Below are positions 1-8,724 of a stretch of DNA of 64,000 nucleotides, piece after piece. The notes below the pieces were generated by a model. It worked only from the letters and a program-made list of their open reading frames with translations, did no database searches and was not told the origin of the DNA. The position numbers and the translations under genes were made by a program. The DNA lies in contig JALGYY010000013.1 in NCBI GenBank assembly GCA_025782575.1, positions 3,702 to 67,701 of the forward strand. The letters run 5' to 3'. The stretch's first letter is position 1. Each line of letters starts with the position of its first letter. This DNA comes from a bacterium (lineage in GTDB: Bacteria; Orphanbacterota; Orphanbacteria; Orphanbacterales; Orphanbacteraceae).

Positions 1-114
1 GTGGTCTGGAACCGGCGTGATGATGCCGGGCGCGATGCGCCGGCGGGCGTTTACTTCTACAGGCTGACCATGGACGGCGAGACCCTCTCGCGGAAGATGG
101 TCCTGAACAAGTAA
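1..114 (+). CDS. C-terminal end of an exported protein with FlgD-like tail (partial)
   Basis: The open frame enters from the left edge and stops at TAA 112-114. The 37 visible residues read VVWNRRDDAG...GVYFYRL...SRKMVLNK, which is the last half of the FlgD-type Ig/sorting-like domain found at the end of many other proteins in this window (W-N/D-R-D-G, then YFYRL, then K-M-V-L). The main domain and the function lie outside the window. By analogy with its relatives it is probably exported; that is inference. Confidence 0.85.
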   Translation: MVWNRRDDAGRDAPAGVYFYRLTMDGETLSRKMVLNK

Positions 115-284
115 GAGAGAAGCGCCAGCGAGAAGGAAATTGCCTCATCCACATACGGCTGTTAACCGCTGGTAGGGTCGAGGGCTGGCGCGGTGATCCG
201 TAGGACTTCCCTTGTCTGTATCCGAGGTTTCCCCCTTCGTGCCCGAGTAGGGTAGTCCGTGATTCCGTCTCCAACCCCCGCCAC

Positions 285-322
285 GTCGCACGCAGCATGC
301 GGATTTCCCGCACTACGCGCAC
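285..322 (-). other. Group II intron domain V-like hairpin
   Basis: On the minus strand, the upper stem TGCGG/CCGCA is closed by a GAAA(T) loop. A two-base bulge (TG) on the 3' side sits below it, followed by a lower stem pairing TGCGCGTAG with CTGCGTGCG. This is the domain V layout, and it lies between the RT stop codon and the 3' boundary as expected. The usual AGC catalytic triad at the base of the lower stem is not clearly present, so the assignment is tentative. Confidence 0.5.
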
Positions 323-352
323 CTGCACGCTTCACATCAAGGTTTATGAGAC

Positions 353-1573
353 CTATCGAACCGGGGCGGCTAACGTCGATGACCGATGATACGTGACTCG
401 GTAGTCTTGGAATAATCCGAGTGTTTCATAAAGCCATTGACGATTCCACCGCTTCCAACCGAAGCCTCGGCGCTGCTGGGCTCTTGCCAGGTGTCGCCTG
501 ATCTTCCTCTCTACCCATTGGCGGATGAATGAGAAGCAGCGACTCGAGTGACCGATAGCGAAATAGTTCACCCACCCACGAAGGACCGGATTGATCGCGG
601 AGATCAACCGACTCGTCGGCTGGGATCGAAAGCGGCGAAAATAATCCTTGAGCTTTCGTAGCAGCGCCGTGCGCTTTTTCATTTGCGGCATGCGCAGAGG
701 CATCCAGCGCCCCGCTCGCGTGCGCACTCGCCAGAACTCGAACCTCAGGAATCCAAAGCTTTCGCCATTCGCCAAGTCTACAACTCGACTCTTCTCCTCG
801 TTTACCTCCACTTGTAGTTTATCCAACTCCTCACGGATCCGTTTCGTTGCCGCCTTCCGAAGCCACTGATGTCGCGGATGGGCGTCCACCAGAACGACCA
901 GATCGTCAGCGAACCGAACATATTCGATCGCCGTCCACCGGCCGTGGCGTGTGACCTCCTTTGCCCGCTCAAGCATGCAGTCCACCTCGTTCAGGTAGAT
1001 GTTGCTCAGCAGCGGGGAGATCACGCCCCCCTGGGGAACACCGCGCTTCCCGGATGATTGCAGGATCCTCTTGAGCAACCAGAGAACATCATCGTCATCT
1101 ACTCTCCGGGCCACCTTTTCCAGCACGATGTGATGTCGCACTGTGTCGAAGTAGGATCGGAGGTCCAAGTCGATGATTTCGGTCTTGCCCTCAAGAATCG
1201 CATCCGAGACGCGCTGCACCGCCTGCTGCGGCTTCTTCCGTGGCCGGTAACCAAATGATCCCGGTTGGAAGTCTGCCTCGAAGATCGGTTCCAGGATGAG
1301 CTTCAGTGCCCCCTGGACCACCCGGTCCCGAATGGATGGGATCGACAGACCGCGGCGCTTGCCGCCGGCCTTCGGAATCTCCACCCTCCGGACACCCATG
1401 GGACGGTACGTGCGTGTGAGAAGCTCCTCATGGAGTTCACCAATGAGACGCCCCTTACCACCTGCCTCGATAGCCTCGAACGTCACGCCGTCGATACCCG
1501 GTGCGCCGTTGTTCTTCTTGGCCAGACGGTAGGCTTCCGCGAGTGTCTCCTCTTTGCACACGTGCACATACAA
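353..1573 (-). CDS. ltrA: Group II intron reverse transcriptase/maturase (N-terminus frameshifted)
   Basis: This 406-residue ORF is the reverse transcriptase of the surrounding group II intron. It would copy intron RNA into DNA during retrohoming, and its maturase region would aid splicing. Visible RT blocks include GAPGIDGVTFEAIE near residue 24, the catalytic YVRFADDLVVL around 220, and GVPQGGVISPLLSNIYL before it; the C-terminal NPVLRGWVNYF segment is the maturase (GIIM-type) region. The listed frame begins at a TTG. Coding similarity continues upstream without a start (RRIYVKAKAEPSWRFWG), while the usual family N-terminus MKKTPISLQDLR starts at ATG 1662 in another frame. A one-base indel near 1620-1640 therefore separates the first dozen or so residues from the rest. 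The gene may be inactive, or the indel may be an assembly error. Confidence 0.9.
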   Translation of the reverse strand: MYVHVCKEETLAEAYRLAKKNNGAPGIDGVTFEAIEAGGKGRLIGELHEELLTRTYRPMGVRRVEIPKAGGKRRGLSIPSIRDRVVQGALKLILEPIFEADFQPGSFGYRPRKKPQQAVQRVSDAILEGKTEIIDLDLRSYFDTVRHHIVLEKVARRVDDDDVLWLLKRILQSSGKRGVPQGGVISPLLSNIYLNEVDCMLERAKEVTRHGRWTAIEYVRFADDLVVLVDAHPRHQWLRKAATKRIREELDKLQVEVNEEKSRVVDLANGESFGFLRFEFWRVRTRAGRWMPLRMPQMKKRTALLRKLKDYFRRFRSQPTSRLISAINPVLRGWVNYFAIGHSSRCFSFIRQWVERKIRRHLARAQQRRGFGWKRWNRQWLYETLGLFQDYRVTYHRSSTLAAPVR

Positions 1574-2177
1574 TCCCCAAAAGCGCCAAGACGGTTCCGC
1601 CTTCGCCTTGACGTAGATCCTTCGTCTCTCAGGTCCTGCAGACTTATAGGTGTCTTTTTCATCTCACCCCTGCCTTCCGTCTTGACGAAGAAGTTACGTG
1701 CAGCAGGGCTCCTTCGCTCCACAGGAGTTACCCCGCTTCATCGCTACTACGAGCCCAGCCGCCACCGTCTCGTCTTCGACCGATTTCCCGGGGGTTCCGG
1801 TTATACGGTCTACCTTGCTCCGCCGATTTCGCGACGGGACGAGGACGGCTTCTCCAGTTGCTTGGCATGTCCTTGTCACCGTGCTGCCCCTACCACCCCG
1901 CCGGAGTGACGATTTCGCTTCAGTCAGATTGCGAAACGCCATACTGCCTTCGCCAGGAAGGAGAGGGCTCGGCCTCCGGAACTTATAATTGACGGGGCCA
2001 CCTGTGGGTTCACTCACCTTGCGGCCCGGTGACTCGCTCACCATCCCGAAGATGGCTTTGTCGGTCGGCTTCACCAGCTTCGTTTCCTCCGCTGGTGCGA
2101 CCCAAGCTACGGGGCTTCTGACTCTTACCCCGGTGGGACTATCTCCCACTGAACAGGCCAGCCTTTGCTGGACACAC

Positions 2178-2255
2178 TCCCTCAAAATAACTCCATCTGC
2201 ACGAGATGAGCGCTAGACCCACGGCCGTCCTCCCGCCACGTGCGTGAGTCCTGCG
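2178..2255 (+). repeat. IS/MITE left-end repeat (intron target)
   Basis: This block starts with TCCCTCAAAATAACTCC and matches 3497-3574 over about 75 bases, including CGAGATGA.CGCTA and CCTCCCGCCACGTG. Its first 20 or so bases match the inverted repeat of the complete IS at 3779. The group II intron interrupts it directly at its outer end. Confidence 0.7.
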
Positions 2256-2695
2256 CACTCAGCCGGGTGACCCATCGCCGTCCTCCGCAACGCGGGGGGG
2301 CGGTGCTGGTGCTGCAGGAGCTATTGCACCGCACGCTCTCCCCTGGCCCGCGGATCTCGTGGTCTCGCTGAAGAGACTGATCCTCCATAACTTATGAAAG
2401 TAGAAAGCGGACGATTTTCAGGCAGGAACAGGTGCGGAGACTGTTGTCGGCTTGGGGGGATCACACTGGGTTGGACGTCACGTCGCAAACGCCTCATTGA
2501 CAACCTCGATCAATATCAGATATGTTTATAGTGCGAGGTATGATCATGCTGTGGTTCTTAAACGCGGCCATCATTCTCCCCGGCATACTACTTCATCCTC
2601 GAGAGACTATCCTCGTAGTACATCCTGGCGCTCCACATGTGGGCGCTCTCATCCCCGGTACGGGTTCGAAGCCGAACGAAACAGGAGGGTTCGTT
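2256..2695. other. Non-coding stretch
   Basis: No supported gene is seen here. It lies between the IS-end repeat and the ribosome binding site (AGGAGG, 2683-2688) of the next gene. Short open frames are not backed by recognisable protein sequence. Confidence 0.5.
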
Positions 2696-3331
2696 ATGTC
2701 GAAAGCGTTATGGCTTGCCGTCGTCTCACTGCTCTGCTCCGTTGCGTTTTTCCTGCCGGCCGCGTGGGGAACGCCCACATCCTTCCAGGTTGCCTGTGAA
2801 GGGATCGAGTCGGGCGGTGGCGGGACGACGAAGTATCAGTACACGCTGAAGAATACGGACATCGTGAACCAGACTCTCACGCTGTTCTATCTGGGCACCA
2901 TGGATGTGAACGCCGGAAGCTACAGCAACTGGGTAGCGCCCGGTGGAATGACACCGGCCGTCGGCACGTGGGTGGCTCTTGGCAACATCGCAAATCTGAG
3001 CGTCATGTCGACGACCATGGTGAAGACACCGCACGGTGTCATGCCGCCCCAGCAGGCGTTCGCGACTCCTGGCGGAATCCTTTGGTGGGGGAGCATCGTC
3101 GTTGGCCCGGGGCAAACCGTCACGTTCGGGTTCGATCATCCCAGCACCTCGATGGATATGGAATGGTTCGCCGAGCATCCAGACCCGGTCAATTCGTCAC
3201 AGGGAATGCTCGGATCAGTGATCGCAGGTCCACTTGGCGTTTTTAATAATGGATACGTCCACGGCCCGGGCACCGAGCCAACATCGGTGGCCGAGACCAG
3301 TTGGGGCGGAGTGAAACTGCTCTTCCGCTGA
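2696..3331 (+). CDS. Exported protein of unknown function
   Basis: A 211-residue protein. The start is set at ATG 2696 because AGGAGG lies 7 bases upstream and a clear signal peptide follows (MSKALWLAVVSLLCSVAFF..., cleavage near AWG/TP). The longer open frame back to 2522 has no such support. The mature part is rich in Gly, Thr and Val, as in a beta-sandwich, and has no catalytic motif I recognise. It ends TSWGGVKLLFR; a short SWG.(I/V)K.L(F/Y)R ending seems to replace the full FlgD-like tail. Probably secreted; role unknown. Confidence 0.75.
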   Translation: MSKALWLAVVSLLCSVAFFLPAAWGTPTSFQVACEGIESGGGGTTKYQYTLKNTDIVNQTLTLFYLGTMDVNAGSYSNWVAPGGMTPAVGTWVALGNIANLSVMSTTMVKTPHGVMPPQQAFATPGGILWWGSIVVGPGQTVTFGFDHPSTSMDMEWFAEHPDPVNSSQGMLGSVIAGPLGVFNNGYVHGPGTEPTSVAETSWGGVKLLFR

Positions 3332-3416
3332 TCCCGGCACTCTTCGGCTTGGAGATACCCGCCGTTTTCGGGAGTTCGGCGTTACATTGCGATCTACCGC
3401 GTGGATGGGATCTGTC

Positions 3417-3605
3417 TGTAGCGGTTCAGCGAACATGAGACAGAGTCAAGAGAAGAGTTGAAGGATGGATCCGAGTGGTCGGATCAGTATTCCTGTCCCT
3501 CGAAATGAATCAATCTGCGCGAGATGAACGCTAAGCCCACACCATCCTCCCGCCACGTGGGGGAGCGGTGCGGTGGGTCTGTCTCACATTCGCGGAACCG
3601 CTACA
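3417..3605. mobile_element. 189-bp MITE-like element
   Basis: The element is bounded by 27-base inverted repeats at 3417-3443 and 3579-3605 that match at 24 of 27 positions (TGTAGCGGTTC...TGAGACAG). It contains no ORF, but holds a copy of the IS-end repeat at 3495-3574. A second copy of its left end lies at 7225. No clear target duplication was seen. Confidence 0.75.
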
Positions 3606-3778
3606 CCAATATCGATGGCTCCGGCCGCTAGGCGAGGCGACACAGAGAGCGTCTATCCTTGTCTAAAGTTGACAAATGGATAGTCTAAGGGGGATCATAA
3701 ATACCGATACTCCGCGCACACGGGGTATCGCCATGAGGTTCCGGCTCTGCCGGGCTTCAGACCCAGCGTCCGACACCT
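3606..3778. other. Spacer between two mobile elements
   Basis: This spacer separates the MITE-like element from the complete IS. With the MITE it makes up most of the gene-free interval 3332-3778. Nothing recognisable was seen in it. Confidence 0.4.
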
Positions 3779-4002
3779 GTCCCTCAAAAAAACTCCATCT
3801 GCACGTCCTGAGCGCCAAGCCACATGATCAATGCGGCTGTCTGGCGGCTAATTCAGAAATCTGATGAAGATTTGTTTTGTTGAGCGGCGAGCTCAGCAGC
3901 GAATCGCAGGCTCAGCGGACGTTCCTGGCCGATTCTGGACAGTGCCCACCACGCGAATTCGATATCTGCTTACCTATTATATAGGCCATCCAGTTGGACG
4001 AC

Positions 4003-5028
4003 TCAGGCAGCTACCCGCGAATACTGGTGATGCAGGCCACCGACCTCTGGAATCGAGACGATTTCACCCATCTCAGGTGGCTGAACATATCGATGCACTG
4101 GACAGTCTTCACCGATCCCCAGATGGGTCCGCGATTCGCTGTAGTACCGGAAGTACCTGCGCAAGACCCACCGCAGATGGTTCTCATTGAAGATGATCAT
4201 GTGGTCGAGGCACTCTCGTCGAATGGAGCCAATCACTCGCTCTACGTAGGGATTCTGCCAGGGCGACTTCGCCGCGATCTTGATCTCCTTGGTGCCGAGA
4301 TTTTTAACTGCTCGCCGAAATTCGAGTCCATAGATTCCGTCATTATCGCGAACAAGATACTTCGGCGCACTATCCCACGGAAATGCCTGAGTCAGTTGAC
4401 GGCCAGTCCAGAGAGCGGTCGGTGAATCGGTCACGTTGAAGTGGACTATCTGCCGCCGATCATGCGAGAGAACAACCAGGACGTACAGAATCCTAAACGT
4501 AGCCGTCGGCACAGTGAAGAAGTCGATCGAAACGGTGTCGCGCATGTGGTTTCGGAGAAAGGTGTTCCATGTTTGGGAGGGTAGACGGCAGAATCGAGTC
4601 ACATACTTAGCGACCGTCGGCTCCGATACTTCGATCCCCAGCTTAAGTAGCTCCCCGTGAATCCTCGGCGCGCCCCACATCGGGTTCTCGCTCGACATCC
4701 TGCGGATCAGATCGCGCGTCTCTTTCGGAACTCTCGGCCTTCCCGGTTTCCTGCTCTTCCATCTCCAGGAGGGACGAAAACCCTTCCGGTGCCAGTTGAT
4801 GACAGTCTCGGGCTTGACGATTACTAGAGCGCCTCGCCACCCAGTCCACAGGCGGGAGAGCAGGATCCAGAAACTGCGATCCATCCAAGTGAGCCGCAGC
4901 ACTTTGCTGGATCGACGGAAGACATGAAGCTGCTGCCGGAGGGCGATGTTCTCCAGGACAAGGGCGTGACGAGACTTGATGGTCGCTGATGCTGAGCAAA
5001 GTAGTTGTGGTATCATGGAATCAAGCAT
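4003..5028 (-). CDS. DDE transposase, integrase core family
   Basis: A 341-residue transposase that should cut and join the IS ends. The N-terminal third is a helix-turn-helix-like region (LVLENIALRQQL, then VIVKPETVINWHRKGF), and a linker NPMWGAPRIHGELLKLGI precedes the rve-type catalytic core. The catalytic acids are visible: D in SIDFFTVPT, D in LVRDNDGIYG and E in NPYVERVIGSIRREC. It keeps the family's C-terminal RTHLGIGEDCP and PEVGGLHHQYSR segments. The length is normal and the frame intact, so it may be active. Belonging to the IS3/IS481-like rve superfamily is clear, but the exact IS family is not assigned. Confidence 0.9.
   Translation of the reverse strand: MLDSMIPQLLCSASATIKSRHALVLENIALRQQLHVFRRSSKVLRLTWMDRSFWILLSRLWTGWRGALVIVKPETVINWHRKGFRPSWRWKSRKPGRPRVPKETRDLIRRMSSENPMWGAPRIHGELLKLGIEVSEPTVAKYVTRFCRLPSQTWNTFLRNHMRDTVSIDFFTVPTATFRILYVLVVLSHDRRQIVHFNVTDSPTALWTGRQLTQAFPWDSAPKYLVRDNDGIYGLEFRRAVKNLGTKEIKIAAKSPWQNPYVERVIGSIRRECLDHMIIFNENHLRWVLRRYFRYYSESRTHLGIGEDCPVHRYVQPPEMGEIVSIPEVGGLHHQYSRVAA
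5011..5016 (+). promoter_or_regulatory. Outward-facing extended -10-like element in IS right end
   Basis: TGG-TATCAT at 5008-5016 reads out of the IS towards the exported-protein gene at 5250. The same motif recurs upstream of several other genes. No good -35 is present, as expected for an extended -10 promoter. Function is inferred. Confidence 0.35.
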
Positions 5029-5203
5029 GAATTAGGATCGCTGTAAGGTCAAGCGGGCCAAGGCGGACGAGTTTCTTTAAGGGACAACTGATCAATGAAA
5101 GTGGCTATCGACTTGTGAAGATGGAGTTTTTTGGAGGGACCGTAGTGATGTTCCTGAAATTTCGGTATCAATATCGTCACTTATCCGCACTACTCGGGCA
5201 GAC

Positions 5204-5216
5204 CACGGTTACCGTG
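5204..5216. promoter_or_regulatory. Short palindrome upstream of 5250 gene
   Basis: CACGGTTACCGTG is a perfect 13-base palindrome with a central T, about 35 bases before the start codon. It could be an operator half-site pair; no regulator is identified. Confidence 0.25.
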
Positions 5217-5249
5217 CACCTAAACCCAGACCAACGGAGGAGCCCGCCC

Positions 5250-7223
5250 ATGAATCGCACATGCCCACTTGGTCTCGCAGTCGTTTTCCTCATGTTTCCT
5301 TTCACTGCTTTCGCCGCCACACTCATCGTCGACGCAACTGCCGACTCAGTCGACTTTGGAGGAGCGCAGCAGGCTGGGGACCTGCCCGGTCCGGACGGAA
5401 TCGTCACGTTCCGCGAGGCGGCCATCGCGGCGAACAACACGAGCGGTCCCGACACCATCTCGTTTCAGATTCCCCTGTCCGATCCCGGTTTCACTGGTGG
5501 TCAGCAATTCCTGATCACTGTCAGCTTCGACAACAACATCGGACTCATGATCACCGACGACAGCACACTCATCGACGGAACGACGCAGACCGACTTCACC
5601 GGAGACACGAATCCAAACGGGCCGGAGATCGCTTTCCGGGGTAATGTATTAGCGATCAACACGAACGGGATCACTGTTTTCTCTAACGACAACGCGATTC
5701 GTGGCCTTGGAGACTTCTCGTTCTTTCGTTACGGTATTCAGCTCCTGGGGAATCGGAATTCCGTTGTCAGCTGTGCCACCCTGAACCCCATGAGCGCGGG
5801 CGTCGAGATTCGAGGAGCGAACAACCGGATCGGAGGGCCCTCGCCCGAGGACGGCAACCAGATAAACAGCAGCGGCGTGGGTGTCTGGATCCGTCTTGCC
5901 GCCGCCACGGGAAACATCGTCCAGGGAAACCTTATCTCCGGAAATCGCTCAAGCGGGGTGGTAATCGAGTCTGACGCCAGCGGAAACATCATAGGTGGCC
6001 TCGCTCCCGGAGAGAGAAACGTAGTCAACTCCACCGGCCACTTCTCAGGCGAGTCGCAACCGGTGGGACAACAGATCAGCTGCAAGGCGAACGGTAACGT
6101 GATCGAAGGGAACTACCTGGGCACGGACGCAACAGGAACTCTTGATCAGTCCGGGAGCGCCAAGAACGGCATCTACCTTCGCGGATCTAACAACACTGTT
6201 CGTGGGAACGTGGTTTCCGGTCACGGCTTTACGCTTCGGGGCCACAGGGAAGGAGTCCTGGTGCACGGTGGCACTGGGAACATCATCCAGGGGAACTTTA
6301 TCGGGACCGATCCGACCGGATCTATCGCGATCCCGAACGAGCACGGCATCGAGGTGAGCATCTTTCTCTTCAGCGAAGTCCCCGCCGATATGATGATTGG
6401 CGGGACCGGACCAGGCGAAGCGAATGTGGTTGCCTTCAATGACGAGATCGGGATCGGCGTGTTCCGTTCCGGGCCGGGGGCCGTACCCATGGGGATCACG
6501 ATCTCTGGTAATGCCATTTACGGAAACGGGGATCTGGGAATAGACCTCGAGGGTGAGGGGGTGACGCCGAACGACTCCGGCGACGGGGACACCGGTCCAA
6601 ACGAGTTCATGAATTTCCCGGTGATCGGGACCGCTGAAGGTGACGGAGGAGGCACGTTCGTTTCCGGGACGATCGACACGCCGAGCCCCGAAACGGTCAC
6701 GCTCGAGTTCTTCTGGGAGGACACGCCAGATCCCTCCGGAAACGGCGAGGGTGAGTTCTTCGGGGGAAGCGTTTCGCCGAACGGCGCCGGGAACTTCACT
6801 TTGATGCTTCCGGGCGGACTCATCGGGAAGTTCGTAACGGCCACGGCGACGGACGCGTCAGGCAACACGTCTGAGTTTTCTGTGGCCGTTCTCGTAGGGA
6901 GCATACCCACATCGATCGACCCGTCTTTCCCGAACGATCCGCCCCCCGTGGCGGCCCGTGCCCACGTCTATCCCAACCCGTTCCTCACGAGCACTACTCT
7001 GCGCTTCAGGCTTCCGAGCTCCGGGCGGGTGACCGGAACGGTTTATGATGTTCGCGGGCGGCTTATCCGAAAACTCATAGACCGTGAGATGAGGGGTGGT
7101 GAACACCTCGTTCAATGGGACGGCTGGGGCGAGAGCGGAGCGCAGGTAGCTCCAGGTACTTACTTCATTCACCTGAGGACCCCGCTACGCCATGAAAGCC
7201 ACAGGGTCGTGATGGTGCGGTGA
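5250..7223 (+). CDS. Exported parallel beta-helix protein with FlgD-like C-terminal tail
   Basis: A 657-residue protein. The start is ATG 5250, with GGAGGA at 5236 and a signal peptide (MNRTCPLGLAVVFLMFPFTAFAA) directly after; the open frame back to 5115 includes the IS end. The body begins like the LREA-type module of beta-helix proteins (FREAAIAANNTSGPDTISF) and then has many NxIxGN.I.GN-type repeats (NNRIGG, GNIVQGNLISGN, NNTVRGNVVSG) typical of right-handed parallel beta-helices. A Thr/Gly-rich Ig-like segment follows. The last 75 residues are the FlgD-like tail (VYPNPFLTSTTLRF ... GRLIRKL ... VQWDGW). It is probably a surface or secreted adhesin or polysaccharide-binding protein; the ligand is unknown. 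The complete IS ends only 109 bp upstream. Confidence 0.85.
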   Translation: MNRTCPLGLAVVFLMFPFTAFAATLIVDATADSVDFGGAQQAGDLPGPDGIVTFREAAIAANNTSGPDTISFQIPLSDPGFTGGQQFLITVSFDNNIGLMITDDSTLIDGTTQTDFTGDTNPNGPEIAFRGNVLAINTNGITVFSNDNAIRGLGDFSFFRYGIQLLGNRNSVVSCATLNPMSAGVEIRGANNRIGGPSPEDGNQINSSGVGVWIRLAAATGNIVQGNLISGNRSSGVVIESDASGNIIGGLAPGERNVVNSTGHFSGESQPVGQQISCKANGNVIEGNYLGTDATGTLDQSGSAKNGIYLRGSNNTVRGNVVSGHGFTLRGHREGVLVHGGTGNIIQGNFIGTDPTGSIAIPNEHGIEVSIFLFSEVPADMMIGGTGPGEANVVAFNDEIGIGVFRSGPGAVPMGITISGNAIYGNGDLGIDLEGEGVTPNDSGDGDTGPNEFMNFPVIGTAEGDGGGTFVSGTIDTPSPETVTLEFFWEDTPDPSGNGEGEFFGGSVSPNGAGNFTLMLPGGLIGKFVTATATDASGNTSEFSVAVLVGSIPTSIDPSFPNDPPPVAARAHVYPNPFLTSTTLRFRLPSSGRVTGTVYDVRGRLIRKLIDREMRGGEHLVQWDGWGESGAQVAPGTYFIHLRTPLRHESHRVVMVR

Positions 7224-7224
7224 T

Positions 7225-7277
7225 TGTAGCGGTTCAGCGTAAGTGAGACAGAGTCAAGAGAAGAGTTAAAGGACCCT
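7225..7277 (+). repeat. Orphan left end of the MITE-like element
   Basis: TGTAGCGGTTCAGCG and the following GTCAAGAGAAGAGTT match 3417-3468 closely. It starts one base after the preceding stop codon. No right end is visible nearby, so this is a truncated copy. The rest of the interval to 7505 holds nothing recognisable. Confidence 0.65.
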
Positions 7278-7505
7278 TCTGGTATCCGAGCGAGCAAAAT
7301 CGTAATGTGACCGCTCAATGGAATGAAGATCGTTGCATCAATTATTCCGCCCGGATCTCGCGTCTCTTGCTATTGGCTGTTTCTGCTTCGCTTCTCCCAT
7401 GATTATGTGGACAAGCGCTTGGAGCTCCCCGGATACCATGATGACCCCTGTCGCTTTTGTGTTGTCCCATCAACTTCTTGCCACTGCCAGATATAGAATC
7501 ACCTT

Positions 7506-7900
7506 CTACTCAACAAAAGATTTGCTGGCTTTGATTTCCGACAGGACTGCTTCTTGAAGACGACGATCCGCGTCTTTCCATTCATCCCAACTCTCCTCAA
7601 AAAACCTGCCGATTCGCACACGCGCGTCAGAAGCAGCCCCTAGCTTTGTGAGCGCGGCATCCTCTCCCTCGACTTTCCACGTCGCATATATGTTATAGTA
7701 CCCTCAATTCCGCTACGCGGGTCGAGTTGAGACGCATGTTCGAAATGTAACTTCGTCTCCTCGAGACTCGATGTTTCCATAGCAACGCGGCCCAACATGC
7801 GGTATGTGGGTGCGAATTCGGGTTTCCGTGCCAGCGCTCTCCCGAAAGCATTGCGCGCTTCTTCGTACTTTCCGAGATTCGTAAGAGCCGTGCCGAGATT
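7506..7900 (-). pseudogene. 3' remnant of a TPR-repeat protein gene
   Basis: The first part (NLGTALTNLGKYEEA.NAFGRAL and GRVAMETSSLEETKLHFEHA) is two TPR units, read in the frame that continues from the transposase. After LDPRSGIE the coding signal jumps frame and goes on as YYNIYATWKVEGEDAALTKL ... EESWDEWKDADRRLQEAV ... KASKSFVE, stopping at TAG 7506-7508. The gene is therefore missing its 5' part and carries an internal frameshift near 7700. Its native partner and function are unknown. Confidence 0.7.
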
Positions 7901-8614
7901 CTTAACTGCTCTCTGAAATTCGATTCCATAAATACCATCGTTGTCGCGAACGAGATACTTCGGAGCAGTGTTCCATGGAAATGCCTGCGTCGGCTGGCGG
8001 CCAGTCCACAGGGCAGTCGGAGAATCGGTCACGTTGAAGTGGACTATTCGCCGCTGATCATGTGAGAGAACAACCAGGACATGCAGGTTTCTGAATGTCG
8101 CCGTTGGCACGGTAAAGAAGTCGATCGAGACTGTCTCGCGCATGTGGATTCGGAGAAAGGTCTTCCATGTCTGGGATGGAGGGCGGCGAGATCGAGTCAT
8201 ATACCTAGCGACCGTCGACTCCGAGACATCGATTTCCAGCTTCAGCAGTTCCCCATGTATCCTCGGCGGTCTCCACATCGGATTCTCCCGGGACATCCTG
8301 CGGATCAGATCGCGCGTCTCTTTCGGAACTCTCGGCCTTCCCGGCTTCCTACTCTTCCATCTCCAGTAGAGGCGAAAGCCCTTTCGGTGCCAGGCGATGG
8401 CAGTCTCGGGCTTTACGATCACGATTACGCCTCGCCACCCAGTCCACAGGCGGGAGAGCAAGACCCAGAAGCTGCGATCAAACTATTTGAGCCGAGGGAC
8501 TTTGCTGGATCGACGTAAGACCTGAAGCTGGTGCCGGAGGGCGATGTTTTCCAGAACAAGGGAACGGCGGGACTTGATGGCCGATGATGCTGAGCAAAGT
8601 AGTTGTGGTGTCAT
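7890..8614 (-). pseudogene. Truncated IS transposase fused to TPR remnant
   Basis: This is a second copy of the transposase at 4003-5028, starting at ATG 8614 (MTPQLLCSASSAIKSRR...). It has a nonsense codon (TAG, 8483-8485) where the intact copy has a Trp codon, and then runs open from 8461. The similarity ends in the catalytic core just after FQRAVKNLGT, so the third acidic residue and the C-terminus are gone. The frame then continues directly into TPR sequence. Both sources share GTGCCGAGATT (7890-7900, plus strand; 4292-4302 in the intact IS), which suggests recombination at microhomology. Confidence 0.85.
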
Positions 8615-8684
8615 GAGATTAAGCGTGAATCACGACCGCCGTAAGGTCAGGCGAGGCAAGGTCGATGGAATTATTTGGAGGCAG
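8601..8684 (+). repeat. IS right-end remnant
   Basis: It matches 5001-5060 of the complete IS (GTTGTGGT.TCATG, then CCGTAAGGTCA.GCG) and ends in a degenerate inverted-repeat-like GATGGAATTATTTGGAGG. The same arrangement occurs at 19036 and 20477. Confidence 0.65.
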
Positions 8685-8724
8685 AGGGAAGCTGGGAATC
8701 TTCATATAGAGCGGGATCACCCGG

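Larger units (their letters stand above)
219..2177 (-). mobile_element. Group II intron encoding a reverse transcriptase
   Basis: On the minus strand the element begins with the canonical GTGTG 5' end at 2177, is followed by a structured domain-I-like region, carries a reverse-transcriptase ORF in the domain IV position, and has a domain-V-like hairpin near 285-322. The 5' exon ends in GAGGGA. That sequence belongs to a repeat whose uninterrupted copies (3495 and 3779) read GAGGGACAG on the same strand. The minus strand has CAGACAAGG just after position 219, so the 3' boundary is placed near 218/219, good to a few bases. Total length is about 1.96 kb, normal for a bacterial group II intron. 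The ORF frameshift suggests it may not be mobile now. Confidence 0.82.
3779..5140 (-). mobile_element. Complete insertion sequence with DDE (integrase-type) transposase
   Basis: The 1362-bp element is bounded by 26-base inverted repeats at 3779-3804 and 5115-5140 that match at 24 of 26 positions; the outer part reads GTCCCTC.AAAAAACTCCAT. It carries one full-length transposase gene on the minus strand. No convincing target-site duplication flanks it. Several degenerate copies of its ends and of its transposase 5' region are scattered through the first 23 kb. Confidence 0.85.

Noticed and set aside
150-175. AGCCGTATGTGG on the minus strand as intron domain V
   Set aside because: It resembles the 5' arm of domain V, but no complementary 3' arm follows; the hairpin at 285-322 fits better.
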